Positions 27,089 through 35,757 of a DNA stretch of 64,000 nucleotides are shown piece after piece. This stretch comes from Streptomyces sp. BV286 (GTDB lineage Bacteria; Actinomycetota; Actinomycetes; Streptomycetales; Streptomycetaceae): assembly GCF_019090165.1 (NCBI RefSeq), contig NZ_JAHRIB010000179.1:1-64000 (forward strand), read 5' to 3'. Every line of letters begins with the position of its first letter. Position 1 is the stretch's first letter. A program made the position numbers and the translations under genes. The notes below the pieces were generated by a model, which worked only from the letters and a program-made list of their open reading frames with translations, did no database searches and was not told the DNA's origin.

Positions 27089-27283
27089 TCAGAACTGAAT
27101 CGAGTTGATGGTCTCCGCCACCGAGTTGAGGAACCGTTGGATGTCGTCCGCCATGCCCGTGGAGGCGAGGAAGAAGCCGAAGAGCACGGCGACCACCGCC
27201 GGCCCTCCCTTGATCGACCCGCCTCGTATCAACACCACCAGGACGATTCCCAACAGAAGCACCACTGACAGCGAAATGGCCAC
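27089..27283 (-). CDS. Small conserved-type membrane protein
   Basis: This 64-aa protein has two hydrophobic segments (about residues 3-20, SLSVVLLLGIVLVVLI, and 27-42, GPAVVAVLFGFFLAST) separated by a Gly/Lys turn, and a short polar C-terminus (DDIQRFLNSVAETINSIQF). I recognise no named family. The amphipathic C-terminal helix and the compact size resemble small regulatory membrane peptides or phage-type hole-forming proteins, but nothing nearby supports the latter. It is divergent from the acyltransferase gene across a long AT-richer gap. Confidence 0.8.
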   Translation of the reverse strand: MAISLSVVLLLGIVLVVLIRGGSIKGGPAVVAVLFGFFLASTGMADDIQRFLNSVAETINSIQF

Positions 27284-27872
27284 AACTGATCACACCCTAC
27301 GGTCGGTCCGCTCTCCCGGCCCGGAGGCGCAACCCCGCACGCCCCCGCCAGAACCATCGTGCCACCAACAGGCCCCCCGTATGCGGCGGGTGAGGCATCC
27401 ATCGGCCGCCGACGCGAACGGCCTGGTCCCGCACGGCAATTCGAGTGGACCCTCTCACGAGAAATTAAGAGTGGTCGTTTCCATGTCCACCCAACCGTGC
27501 ACACAACCTGTTCGCAGGTAATTCGAATTGTTGGCACAGGCACACCGGCGAACCTGAGGGCGGGTCACTAACAGGCCACTAAAGCCGACTCACCCGGACA
27601 TTTCACCAGAGTCGCCCGCGGGTGTTATGCAACGTTTAGTCATGACGAATCCGGACGTAACCCCCGTACAGAGTGTGGCGATCGACATAGTCGTTGCCAT
27701 GTCAACTTCGCCAAATCCTGGGTATGCGCGAAAGACAAGCAGGATTCACCTCAGGGGTTTTACGGAATCCCACAGACAACGCTAGGGTGCCTCAGATGTC
27801 CTACGCTGCCTCGTCCCCCGCATGTGCAGCGAGGTCGCGGATCGTCTCCCCCAGCTCCTGGTGGGAGGGTCT
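27284..27872. promoter_or_regulatory. Divergent promoter region, unusually AT-rich for this window
   Basis: This 589-bp gap separates the small membrane protein from the acyltransferase. It is clearly less GC-rich than its surroundings, as expected for promoters. A TAGGGT hexamer at 27783-27788 is a good -10 candidate for the plus-strand gene, though the matching -35 is poor. GTTGCCATGTCAAC (27693-27706) is a nearly symmetrical 14-mer. I do not accept the short frame 27694-27876 as a gene. Confidence 0.5.
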
Positions 27873-29057
27873 GTGACGAACTCGCTCCGTCCGCACGGCC
27901 ATCACAGGGCTCCGCTCCCGCCGACCCAGTCGTCGGCGCCGGGAGTACCGAGCCCGCGACCATCCACGGCTCCGCACACACCGCAGGCGGGTGCCGCCAC
28001 CGCCGGGCCGGACGCCAAGCCCGCCAAGCAGCGCGACGCGTTCTTCGACAACGCCAAGTACCTGGCGATCGTGTTCGTCGCCATGGGCCACGCCTGGGAA
28101 CCGCTGACCGACCACAGCCGCGCCGCCGAGGCGCTCTACATGGTCGTCTACACCTTCCACATGCCGGCCTTCATCCTCATCTCCGGCTACTTCTCCCGCA
28201 GTTTCGACATGCGTCCCGACCGGCTGCGGCGGCTGGTCACGGGCATCGCGGTGCCGTACGTCCTCTTCGAGGTGGCGTACTCCCTCTTCAAGAAGTGGGC
28301 CGACGACGACCCCAGCCACCCGATCAGCCTGCTGGACCCCTGGTACCTCACCTGGTTCCTGGTCGCGCTGTTCGTGTGGCGGATGACCGTCCCGCTGTGG
28401 AAGGTCGTGCGCTGGCCCGTGCCGCTCGCGCTCGCCATCGCCGTCCTCGCCTCCGTCTCCCCCGACATCGGCGACGACCTGGACCTCCAGCGCGTCCTGC
28501 AGTTCCTGCCGTTCTTCGTGGTGGGCCTGTGCATGAAGCCCGAGCACTTCCAGCTGATGCGGCGCCGCGAGGTGCGGATCCTGTCGCTGCCGGTGCTCGC
28601 GGTCACGCTGGCCTTCGCGTACTGGGCCGGGCCGCGCATGAACTCGGCGTGGTTCTACCACCGTGACAGTGCCCAGGAACTGGGTGCGCCGTGGTGGGCC
28701 GGTGTCGTGATGACGCTCGCGATGTTCGGCTGCTCGATGGTGCTCACCTCGTGCTTCTTCGCCTGGGTGCCGCGCCGCAAGATGTGGTTCACCGTGCTCG
28801 GCGCGGGCACGCTGTACGGCTACCTGCTGCACGGCTTCCTCGCGAAGGGTTCCCGTTTCTGGGGCTGGTACGACGACTACGCCTGGCTGAACCAGCCGCT
28901 CGGCGAGATCTTCGTCTCCGTCTTCGCCGCGGCGGTCATCACCGCCCTGTGCACCCCGCCGGTGCAGCGCATGTTCCGCTTCGCGATGGAGCCGAAGATG
29001 GAGTGGGCGTTCAAGCGGGACGCCACCGAGCTCGCCCGCGAGCGGGCCAAGTCCTGA
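27873..29057 (+). CDS. Acyltransferase-3 family integral membrane protein
   Basis: This 394-aa protein has a Pro-rich cytoplasmic N-terminus of about 50 residues and then about ten membrane segments beginning with DNAKYLAIVFVAMGHAWEPL, the conserved His-containing first helix of acyltransferase-3 (OafA-like) proteins. A second typical element is HMPAFILISGYFSR. These enzymes move acyl groups onto sugars, peptidoglycan or antibiotics; the substrate here is unknown. GTG 27873 is preferred because GGGAGGG lies 6 bp upstream; an ATG at 27822 in the same frame would add 17 residues. Confidence 0.88.
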   Translation: MTNSLRPHGHHRAPLPPTQSSAPGVPSPRPSTAPHTPQAGAATAGPDAKPAKQRDAFFDNAKYLAIVFVAMGHAWEPLTDHSRAAEALYMVVYTFHMPAFILISGYFSRSFDMRPDRLRRLVTGIAVPYVLFEVAYSLFKKWADDDPSHPISLLDPWYLTWFLVALFVWRMTVPLWKVVRWPVPLALAIAVLASVSPDIGDDLDLQRVLQFLPFFVVGLCMKPEHFQLMRRREVRILSLPVLAVTLAFAYWAGPRMNSAWFYHRDSAQELGAPWWAGVVMTLAMFGCSMVLTSCFFAWVPRRKMWFTVLGAGTLYGYLLHGFLAKGSRFWGWYDDYAWLNQPLGEIFVSVFAAAVITALCTPPVQRMFRFAMEPKMEWAFKRDATELARERAKS

Positions 29058-29154
29058 CGGCTTGGCCCGGTCCGGGGCCCGGGGGCTTGCTGCGGGCTTG
29101 CGGTACGTGCCTGCCTGCGGGCAGGTGAGGGCTTGTCGCGCAGTTCCCCGTGCC

Positions 29155-29175
29155 CCTCAGGGGGCGCCCCTGAGG
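29155..29175. terminator. Bidirectional hairpin inside a dispersed repeat
   Basis: CCTCAGGGG (29155-29163) and CCCCTGAGG (29167-29175) form a 9-bp stem with a GCG loop. It follows the repeat core GTCGCGCAGTTCCCCGTGCCCC (about 29135) and sits between two convergent genes. Confidence 0.8.
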
Positions 29176-29178
29176 ACG

Positions 29179-29658
29179 TCAGTCCTGGGGCAGGCCCAGG
29201 AGTTCGCGCATCGTCGCGTACTTCTGGGTCAGGCGTGCCCTCGTCGCTTCGTCCAGGGCCGCCAGCCGCACCGGGTCGGCGTTGTGGGCGAGGTCGGACT
29301 CCTTGACCAGCAGCGCGCCCTCGGTGGCCAGGACGCGCGCGGCATAGGCCTGCGGGGCTTCGCCCGCCTTCTTGGTGACGGCCAGCACGATGTCCTTCGT
29401 CCGCGCGGACAGCGCCGCCCCGCGCAGCCAGTCCTCGGAGAGCGCCTCGTCCTCGACCGAGTCGTGCAGCCAGGCGGCGGCGATCTGCTCCTCGTCGCCG
29501 CCGCGGGCCCGCACCCCGTCGGCCACGGCCCGCAGATGCTCGGCGTACGGGCGGCCCGCCTTGTCCGTCTGGGCGGCGTGCGCGTTGCGGGCCAGGGCCT
29601 CGACCTCCGTGAGGGTCAGCGCGGCGGTCTCGGGCGTTCGGCGCTCGTTGTCGGTCAT
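29179..29658 (-). CDS. Small HD-domain hydrolase, possible (p)ppGpp hydrolase
   Basis: This 159-aa single-domain protein has the metal-binding HD pattern: His41 (PYAEHLRAVA), His65-Asp66 in AAWLHDSVED, and Asp121 in KESDLAHNADPVR. The AHAAQ...GRPYAEH and HD-S-VED elements are those of the hydrolase domain of Rel/SpoT and the stand-alone Mesh1-type alarmone hydrolases, so degradation of (p)ppGpp or a related nucleotide is a reasonable guess. It starts inside the stop of the ABC permease gene (ATGA overlap), so it belongs to that operon. No synthetase or TGS domain is present. Confidence 0.85.
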   Translation of the reverse strand: MTDNERRTPETAALTLTEVEALARNAHAAQTDKAGRPYAEHLRAVADGVRARGGDEEQIAAAWLHDSVEDEALSEDWLRGAALSARTKDIVLAVTKKAGEAPQAYAARVLATEGALLVKESDLAHNADPVRLAALDEATRARLTQKYATMRELLGLPQD

Positions 29659-32093
29659 GCGTCGAGTGTGCCCCGTATCGCCGCCCTCGCCGGTACGGTC
29701 GCCGCCGTCAGCCCAAGAACGACGACGGCCGCCACGAACGACCCGTACACCAGCGGGGGTACGTACGGTGCCTGGCCGGTCAGGCCCTTCATCATCGGGA
29801 CGAGCGTGGCGAGCGCGATGGCCGTGCCGAGGGCGATACCGGCCAGGGTGACGAGCAGGGCCTCCCAGCGGATCATGCGCATCACCTGGCGGCGGGTGGA
29901 CCCGATGAGCCGCAACGTGCCCAGCTCGCGGCGGCGGTCGAGCACCGTCATCACCAGGGTGTTGGCGGCGGCGACGGCCGCGAAACCGCCGAGGACGGCC
30001 GCCATGACGGTGTTGGCCCACTCGTTCAGTTCGAGGTCGAGCGACCGGGCGGCGGTGTAGTCGCCGCGGTCCACGACTGTGCCGACCTTCGCCAGGGCCT
30101 CGGCGCTCCCGCCCTTCGTCCAGACCTCGGTGGTGAAGGCGGAGGTGACATGGGCCGCCAGGTCCGCCCGGCCCATGGTGACCTGGGCCAGTCCCAGGCC
30201 ACGCCCGTACGTGGCCACCACGCGCGGCGACGTCTTCGTACCGTCGGGCAGGCGCAGTTCGACGCGGTCGCCCACGCCGACGTCGGCGCTCCGGGCCAGT
30301 GAGGCGTCGAGCGCGACCTCGCCCCGCTTCAGGGACAGGGCGCCCTTCTCGACCTCGAGGTCCTGCACGCGGGCCAGGTCGCGGGGCGAACCCGTGACGC
30401 CCTGCGTGGAGGCCGAGTCGAGCATGCCGTTCCCCCGGAAGAGGACCTCGGTCCGCAACAGGCCCACAGCCGCAGTGACTTCGGGGGTGCGCGCGGCCTC
30501 TCGCACGGCGTCCGGGGCGAGACCGGCGTCGGACGTCACGATGTGGTCGGCCACGATGCCGTCCCGCTGCTGCTCCTGGACGGCCCGCTCCTCGCTGCTG
30601 TGCATGAAGACGAGGACGGACGAGAAGGCCATCGCGAGGACGATCGGGGTGATCGCGGAGGCCATCCGGCGGGCGTTCGTACGGGAGTTGGCGGCGGCGA
30701 GCGAGGCGGAGGCACCCGCCCCGCGCAGCGGGAGTCCGAACAGGGCGGCGCAGGCGCGTGCGACGAGCGGCCCCAGCAGTGCCACCGCCAGCATGAACAG
30801 CATGACGATGCCCAGTGCCGCGTTGGCCGCGTCCTCGCCGGTCAGCGAGGCGGACAGCCCCGCGCAGACGGTGCCCCCGACAGCTGCCGCGATGCCCAGC
30901 GGGGTACGGATCCAGCCCGGCCGCAACCGCTCCACGGACGCTTCGACGAGCGCCTGCCCCGGCTTGGTCCGGGCCGGGCGGCGGGCGGCCACGTATCCCG
31001 CGACCAGCGCCGCCAGCAGCACCGCACCGACGGCCGCGAGCAGCGGGATGTACGAGACGGACAGGCCGACGGCCTCCGGAATCGCTCCCTTGTCCCTGAG
31101 CTGTCCGAACCACCAGTGGGCCAGGGCGACTCCGGGCAGGCAGCCGACCAGGCCCGCGAGGGGCGCGACGAGCAGGGCCTCGGTGGCGACGGATCGGCGG
31201 ACCTGGCGCGGCGTCGTACCGATGGCGCGCAGCAGGGCGAACTCGCGGGCGCGCTGGGCCACCGACAGGGCGACCGTGCCCATCGCGGTGAAGATGGCCA
31301 CCGTCGCGGCGACGCCGCCGAAGGAGGCCCCGAGCGCGATGAGCATCTCCTTGGCCTCGGCGAGGGAGGAGTCCTCCACGGCCCCGCGGTCGTCACCGGT
31401 GTGCACCTCGGCGCGGTGTCCGAGGGCGCGCGCCACCTGGGACTTGAGGGTCGCGGCGGAGGTTCCGTCCGCCGGGAGGACGGCGATGGCGTCGATCCGG
31501 CCGGGGTGCCCGGAGATGCGTACGGCTTCGGTGTCGGCGAACCATGCGGTGGGCCGCCCCGCGCCGGTGAGGCCGGAGACGCGGAAGGAGCGGGGGCCGT
31601 CGGCGGTCGTCAGGGTGACGCGGTCGCCGACCGTGCCCTTCGTGAGGACGACCTCGCCCTCGCGGGGAGCCTGCCCCGCCGTCAGCCGCTCGCCCGTGAA
31701 GGCGGTGGAGCCCCAGCCGTGCGCGGTGACCGGGTCGCCCGCCCCCGTCCGGAGGGGGAAGGTCACGTCCGGCACCGCTGTCCGCGCGCCGGGCACCGAA
31801 GCGGCCTTCGCCACCAGCGAGCCGTCCAGCCGGGCCCGGTCCGGGACGGGCACGGGGTCGTCCTCGCGGTCCTCGCCGTGGCCGGTGACGAGGTGGGCGC
31901 GCTGGTCGGCGGCGGCGACCACGGGGGCGCCGGCGTAGCGGACGGGGGGAACGGAGGCGCGCAGGCCGGTCTCCAGGAGGATGCCGCAGGCCGAGACGAT
32001 CAGGGCGGCCATGGCGAGCGCGACGAAGGTGCCGACGAAGGCGGCGGGCTTGAAGCGGACGGCGGCACGGGCGAGCCCGTTGGGCACGAACAT
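29655..32093 (-). CDS. ABC transporter permease, two FtsX domains
   Basis: This 812-aa permease begins MFVPNGLARAAV and has a membrane helix near residues 17-40, a large extracellular domain, three more helices around 250-370 forming the first FtsX core (FALLRAIGTTPRQVRRSV), a second helix set near 420-480, another extracellular part, and a second FtsX core at about 700-800 (LGTLRLIGSTRRQVMRMI). This duplicated layout is that of the actinobacterial MacB/LolCDE-like exporters, often for peptides, lipids or antibiotics. Its ATG overlaps the stop of the ATPase gene (TGATG). Substrate unknown. Confidence 0.93.
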   Translation of the reverse strand: MFVPNGLARAAVRFKPAAFVGTFVALAMAALIVSACGILLETGLRASVPPVRYAGAPVVAAADQRAHLVTGHGEDREDDPVPVPDRARLDGSLVAKAASVPGARTAVPDVTFPLRTGAGDPVTAHGWGSTAFTGERLTAGQAPREGEVVLTKGTVGDRVTLTTADGPRSFRVSGLTGAGRPTAWFADTEAVRISGHPGRIDAIAVLPADGTSAATLKSQVARALGHRAEVHTGDDRGAVEDSSLAEAKEMLIALGASFGGVAATVAIFTAMGTVALSVAQRAREFALLRAIGTTPRQVRRSVATEALLVAPLAGLVGCLPGVALAHWWFGQLRDKGAIPEAVGLSVSYIPLLAAVGAVLLAALVAGYVAARRPARTKPGQALVEASVERLRPGWIRTPLGIAAAVGGTVCAGLSASLTGEDAANAALGIVMLFMLAVALLGPLVARACAALFGLPLRGAGASASLAAANSRTNARRMASAITPIVLAMAFSSVLVFMHSSEERAVQEQQRDGIVADHIVTSDAGLAPDAVREAARTPEVTAAVGLLRTEVLFRGNGMLDSASTQGVTGSPRDLARVQDLEVEKGALSLKRGEVALDASLARSADVGVGDRVELRLPDGTKTSPRVVATYGRGLGLAQVTMGRADLAAHVTSAFTTEVWTKGGSAEALAKVGTVVDRGDYTAARSLDLELNEWANTVMAAVLGGFAAVAAANTLVMTVLDRRRELGTLRLIGSTRRQVMRMIRWEALLVTLAGIALGTAIALATLVPMMKGLTGQAPYVPPLVYGSFVAAVVVLGLTAATVPARAAIRGTLDA

Positions 32094-32929
32094 CAGGCCG
32101 CCGCTCCCGAGAAGGAGGGGGCCGTCAGGGCGGTCATGCGGGCGGCGATCCGCTCGGCCGTGGCTCCTTCGAGGTGGTCGGTGATCGAGCCGTCGGCGAG
32201 GAAGAGCACGCGGTCGGCCCAGGCGGCGGCCGCCGGGTCGTGGGTGACCATGACGACGGTGGCGCCCAGGCCGTCCACGGCCCGCCGCAGCAGTCCCAGG
32301 ACCTCGGCCGCGGTGGTCGTGTCGAGCGCTCCGGTGGGCTCGTCCGCGAAGACGACGTCGGGCCGGGTGACGAGGGCGCGGGCGATGGCGACACGCTGCT
32401 GCTGTCCGCCGGAGAGCTGGCCGGGGCGTCGCCGTCCCAGCCCGTCGAGGCCGACCTGGCGCAGGACGTCGGCCGCCCGTCGCCGGTCGGGCCGGTGGCC
32501 CGCGAGGCGCATCGGCAGGACGACGTTCTGCTCGACGGTCAGGGACGGCAGCAGGTTGAACGCCTGGAAGACGAACCCGAGGCGGGTACGCCGCAAGGCC
32601 GTCAGCTTGTTCTCGCTCATGCCCGTGATCTCGGTGCCGCCGAGCCTGACGGTCCCTCCGTTCGGCCGGTCCAGGCCGGCCGCGCACTGCAGGAACGTGG
32701 ACTTGCCCGAGCCGGAGGGGCCCATGACGGCGGTGAAGCTGCCGCGCGGGAGGGCGAGGTCGATCCCCCGCAGGGCGTGTACGGCCGAGCCACCGCGCCC
32801 GTACTGGCGCCGCACGCCCCGCAGTTCGACGGCCCAGTCGCCCGCCGGACCGGTCGTGTCGTGCACGGCGTCCCGGTCCTCGTACCGCTTCCTGCGCAGC
32901 CCCATGGCCGGGTCCCGCCCTTCCGTCAT
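32093..32929 (-). CDS. ABC transporter ATP-binding protein (MacB/LolD type)
   Basis: This 278-aa ATPase has Walker A GPSGSGKST, signature LSGGQQQR, Walker B DVVFADEP followed by TGALD, and the switch His in VTHDP. It powers the FtsX-type permease encoded directly downstream with overlapping stop and start codons. ATG 32929 has little ribosome site; an internal ATG at 32905 has GGAAGGG upstream and may be the true start. The unit ATPase-permease-HD protein is a three-gene operon. No two-component genes adjoin it, unlike many bacitracin-type exporters. Confidence 0.93.
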   Translation of the reverse strand: MTEGRDPAMGLRRKRYEDRDAVHDTTGPAGDWAVELRGVRRQYGRGGSAVHALRGIDLALPRGSFTAVMGPSGSGKSTFLQCAAGLDRPNGGTVRLGGTEITGMSENKLTALRRTRLGFVFQAFNLLPSLTVEQNVVLPMRLAGHRPDRRRAADVLRQVGLDGLGRRRPGQLSGGQQQRVAIARALVTRPDVVFADEPTGALDTTTAAEVLGLLRRAVDGLGATVVMVTHDPAAAAWADRVLFLADGSITDHLEGATAERIAARMTALTAPSFSGAAA

Positions 32930-33058
32930 CCGTCGTGCCGCTCTTCGCGGCGGCTCGCTGCCGATGCCTCGACGCTACGGAGCGGGGGCCGGCCACGGCC
33001 ATGAGGACGACCTCCGGGTCCGGGTGGGGGAAACCCCACCCGACCACCTCCACAAGTC

Positions 33059-33073
33059 GTTTGGTAAACTAAC
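33059..33073. promoter_or_regulatory. Possible operator upstream of the antiporter gene
   Basis: GTTTGGTAAACTAAC contains the palindrome GTTT-GGT-AAAC and an overlapping GTTAGTTTAC-like half, an AT-rich element standing out in this GC-rich DNA. It lies 56 bp before the antiporter's likely start, between divergent genes, and looks like a MarR- or TetR-type site. The regulator is unknown. Confidence 0.35.
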
Positions 33074-33128
33074 TACTGACGCTTTCTTGACACTCTCTTG
33101 ACCCACTCGACCAAGGAGGAACGGGCCC

Positions 33129-34337
33129 ATCGGACACGCAGAGCTCCTGATCGCCATGGGCGGCGCCTTTCTGGCCGCCGCCGTTCTCGCCCGCGCGGGC
33201 GCCCGTATCGGGCTCCCCACCATTCCCCTCTTCATCCTGGCCGGGATCCTGCTCGGTCCGCACACGCCCGGCATCGTGCTCGTCTCGAACCCGCACGACA
33301 TGGAGATGCTCTCCGCGCTGGGCCTGGTGCTGCTGCTCTTCTACCTCGGCCTCGAATTCCACATGGACGACCTCAAGGCGGGTGGCCGCCGGATGGCGCT
33401 CGCCGGGGGGACCTACCTCGCGCTGAACGTCGGCGCGGGCCTGGGTTTCGGATTCGCCCTCGGCTGGGGCACGTCCGAGGCGCTGGTGCTCGCCGGGGTG
33501 CTCGGCATCTCCTCGTCGGCGATCGTCACGAAGGTGCTGGTGGACACGGGGCGGCTGGGCAATCCCGAGACGAAGCCGATCCTCGGCATCATCGTGGTCG
33601 AGGACATCTTCCTCGCCCTCTACCTGGCGGCCCTCCAGCCGATCCTGTCCGGCGCCGACTCCCTGGGCGCGGCGGTCCTGGACGGCGGCAAGGCCTTCGC
33701 CTTCCTCCTGCTGCTGGCGCTCGCCGCCCGCTTCGGTACGCGGATCGTGGGACGCCTGTTCGCCACCAAGGACGACGAGCTGCTGGTCATCTCCTTCCTC
33801 GGTGCGGCCGTGTTCATGGCGGGAGTCTCGGAGTGGTTCGGAGTGGCGGACGCCATCGGGGCGTTCATGGTCGGCCTGATGCTCGGCAGCACGACCTCCG
33901 GCGAGCGCATACGCAAGCTGGTCCACCCGCTGCGGGACGCCTTCGGCGCGATGTTCTTCTTCGCCTTCGGACTCTCCATCGACCCGGGCGACCTTCCGAC
34001 GGTCCTGTGGCCGGTCCTCGCGGCGGTGGCGCTGACGCTGGTCATGAACGTGCTGGCGGGACTGGGCGCGGCCCGCATCTACGGCTTCGGGCCCGGCCCG
34101 GCCGCCAACATCTCGACCACGCTTCTCGCCCGCGGGGAGTTCGCTCTCATCCTCGCCACGATGGCCGCGGTGGCGGGGCTCGACCCCCGGCTTTCGCCCT
34201 TCATCGCGGGGTACGTGCTGGTGCTGGCCGTTCTCGGTCCACTGGCCGCGGGGCGGTCGGAGTGGCTGGCCAGGGTGCTGCCCGGCGGCAAGGACCGTGC
34301 GGAGACCGAGGTACGGGAGACGGCGCGGGTCGGCTGA
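33129..34337 (+). CDS. Cation:proton antiporter, KefB/CPA2 type (apparent ATC start)
   Basis: This roughly 402-aa protein (393 if ATG 33156 is used) has about 12 hydrophobic segments and CPA2 features: GLPTIPLFILAGILLGPHTPG, LFYLGLEFHMDDLK, and GISSSAIVTKVLVDTGRLGNPETKPILGIIVVEDIF. It would exchange K+ or Na+ for protons. A strong ribosome site AAGGAGG at 33113-33119 is correctly spaced (9 nt) from an ATC codon at 33129, which would give the reading I/M-GHAELLIAMGGAFL. The ATG at 33156 has no ribosome site and would remove part of the first helix. No ATG, GTG or TTG exists in frame upstream of 33129 before the stop at 33099. No TrkA-N domain is attached. Confidence 0.85.
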   Translation: MGHAELLIAMGGAFLAAAVLARAGARIGLPTIPLFILAGILLGPHTPGIVLVSNPHDMEMLSALGLVLLLFYLGLEFHMDDLKAGGRRMALAGGTYLALNVGAGLGFGFALGWGTSEALVLAGVLGISSSAIVTKVLVDTGRLGNPETKPILGIIVVEDIFLALYLAALQPILSGADSLGAAVLDGGKAFAFLLLLALAARFGTRIVGRLFATKDDELLVISFLGAAVFMAGVSEWFGVADAIGAFMVGLMLGSTTSGERIRKLVHPLRDAFGAMFFFAFGLSIDPGDLPTVLWPVLAAVALTLVMNVLAGLGAARIYGFGPGPAANISTTLLARGEFALILATMAAVAGLDPRLSPFIAGYVLVLAVLGPLAAGRSEWLARVLPGGKDRAETEVRETARVG

Positions 34338-34342
34338 CGCGG

Positions 34343-34376
34343 ACACCGGAGGGGCCCATGGCGGCCCCGCCGGTGT
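34343..34376. terminator. Bidirectional terminator
   Basis: ACACCGG (34343-34349) pairs with CCGGTGT (34370-34376) and inner GGGGCC (34351-34356) with GGCCCC (34363-34368). It lies between the antiporter stop and the stop of the convergent phosphatase gene. Confidence 0.8.
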
Positions 34377-34389
34377 TCGCAGGTGACGG

Positions 34390-35571
34390 TCAGAGCGTGG
34401 CGGGACCCGTCGTCGCGCCCTCGCGGCAGATCAGCAGGAGGGCCCGGTCGTCGTTCACGTCCTTGGCGACCGCCTCGATCAGGTGCCAGGCGGCGCCGTG
34501 GAACCCGCCGGCCACATACCGGTCGGCCTCCCCGGTCAGCTTGTCGATGCCCTCGACGATGTCCCGGTCGGACGTCTCCACCAGCCCGTCCGTGAAGAGC
34601 ATCAGGACGTCCCCGGGACGCAGCGATCCCTTCACCGGGTCGAACTGCGCGCCGTCGTACACGCCCAGGAGGGGCCCCTCCGCGGCCTTCTCCTCCCAGC
34701 GTCCGTTTCCCGCGCTGAGCTGAAGCCCCGGCGGGTGTCCCGCGTTGAAGAGTTCGTAGTCCCCCGAGTCCAGGTCCAGCACGAGATGGATCGACGTGGC
34801 GAACCCCTCGTCCCAGTCCTGCCGCAGCAGGTAGCCGTTCGCCGCGGGCAGGAAGGCGTGCGGCGGCAGGGAACCCAGCAGCCCGCCGAACGCGCCGGAC
34901 AGGAGCAGCGCCCGCGATCCGGCGTCCATCCCCTTGCCGGAGACGTCCGTCAGGACCGCCTCCAGAGTGCGCCCGCCGTTCGTACGGGCCGCGACCACGA
35001 AGTCACCGGAGAACGACTGGCCCCCGGCCGGCCGCAGCGCCATCTCCCGATGCCATCCCGCGGGGAGCTTCGGCAGTTTGCTCTGCACCCGAATCCGCTC
35101 GCGGAGGTCGAACAGCATCGTGCCGCCCCGCCGCCACGGCACCCCGACCCGGCTGCGGAACTGGGCGATCAGCAGCCCGAACAACCCGCACGCGGCCACG
35201 ACCAGCACGATGCCCGGCGTCACCCGGGAGGGCCCCTCGGTGTAGGGGCCGAGTTTCACGGACTCCACGATCAACGCGGTCGCGGCCGCGGCGTACAGCC
35301 CGAGCAGGCTCGACGGCCTCAGCAGCAGCCCGCCCGCGACAATCGGCAGGACGAGCATCGCCGGCGAGCACCAGACGGAGTTCATGAGTGTGACGCAGGC
35401 GATCACGGGAATGGTCAGCAGGAGACCCGCGAGCGCGACCCAGTCCGAACCGTCGCCCCGGAAGTAGTCGACGGCGGATCTGCGCAGCCCGGTGCGGACC
35501 CGGTGTACCTGCTTCTTCAACCGGGCCGTGAACGTATCGGCTTCCGCGCGCCGCTCTCGTCCTGCTGCCAT
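34390..35571 (-). CDS. SpoIIE-type PP2C phosphatase with membrane domain
   Basis: This 393-aa protein has an N-terminal basic segment, about four membrane helices between residues 45 and 135, and a cytoplasmic PP2C/SpoIIE phosphatase domain (about 165-390). Metal-binding elements are SGDFVV, TDVSGKGMDA and LFTDGLVE, with NAGHPPG between. Such enzymes dephosphorylate anti-anti-sigma factors (STAS proteins). There is no GAF, PAS or kinase-like ATPase domain, so sensing would have to involve the membrane part. No ribosome site precedes ATG 35571, but a TAGGGT hexamer lies 9 nt before it (35581-35586), so the message may be nearly leaderless. Confidence 0.9.
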   Translation of the reverse strand: MAAGRERRAEADTFTARLKKQVHRVRTGLRRSAVDYFRGDGSDWVALAGLLLTIPVIACVTLMNSVWCSPAMLVLPIVAGGLLLRPSSLLGLYAAAATALIVESVKLGPYTEGPSRVTPGIVLVVAACGLFGLLIAQFRSRVGVPWRRGGTMLFDLRERIRVQSKLPKLPAGWHREMALRPAGGQSFSGDFVVAARTNGGRTLEAVLTDVSGKGMDAGSRALLLSGAFGGLLGSLPPHAFLPAANGYLLRQDWDEGFATSIHLVLDLDSGDYELFNAGHPPGLQLSAGNGRWEEKAAEGPLLGVYDGAQFDPVKGSLRPGDVLMLFTDGLVETSDRDIVEGIDKLTGEADRYVAGGFHGAAWHLIEAVAKDVNDDRALLLICREGATTGPATL

Positions 35572-35580
35572 TAGTTCGGG

Positions 35581-35586
35581 ACCCTA
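35581..35586 (-). promoter_or_regulatory. Candidate -10 element for a leaderless phosphatase mRNA
   Basis: On the minus strand TAGGGT ends 9 nt before the ATG at 35571, and no Shine-Dalgarno sequence exists. A start site about 7 nt downstream would leave almost no leader. The -35 region is not convincing. Confidence 0.4.
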
Positions 35587-35757
35587 TCCATCGGACCAGG
35601 TGCTTGGCACGGGAGGTCCCACTTGTCCCCCGTCCGGGGACGGAAGTCACAGGGAACACCGGCCCTCGCAGAGCGTACGGCCGGATCGGGACCTGGCAAC
35701 GCCCGGCCGGGAGAAATGCAGTCGCTCAGCCCGGATTGCCCTGGTAGGCATGGGGAC

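Noticed and set aside
27801-27875. Minus-strand reading HRPSHQELGETIRDLAAHAGDEA
   Set aside because: It looks protein-like at its end but runs opposite the acyltransferase gene with no start or family match, so a gene remnant cannot be supported.
27694-27876. 60-codon plus-strand frame ending at the acyltransferase start
   Set aside because: It overlaps the presumed promoter and has no ribosome site; the stop/start overlap seems accidental.
32094-33053. Extension of the permease frame upstream of 32093
   Set aside because: This part reads through the ATPase gene in another frame and gives Arg/Gly/Pro-rich sequence; the ATG at 32093 has the correct FtsX start.
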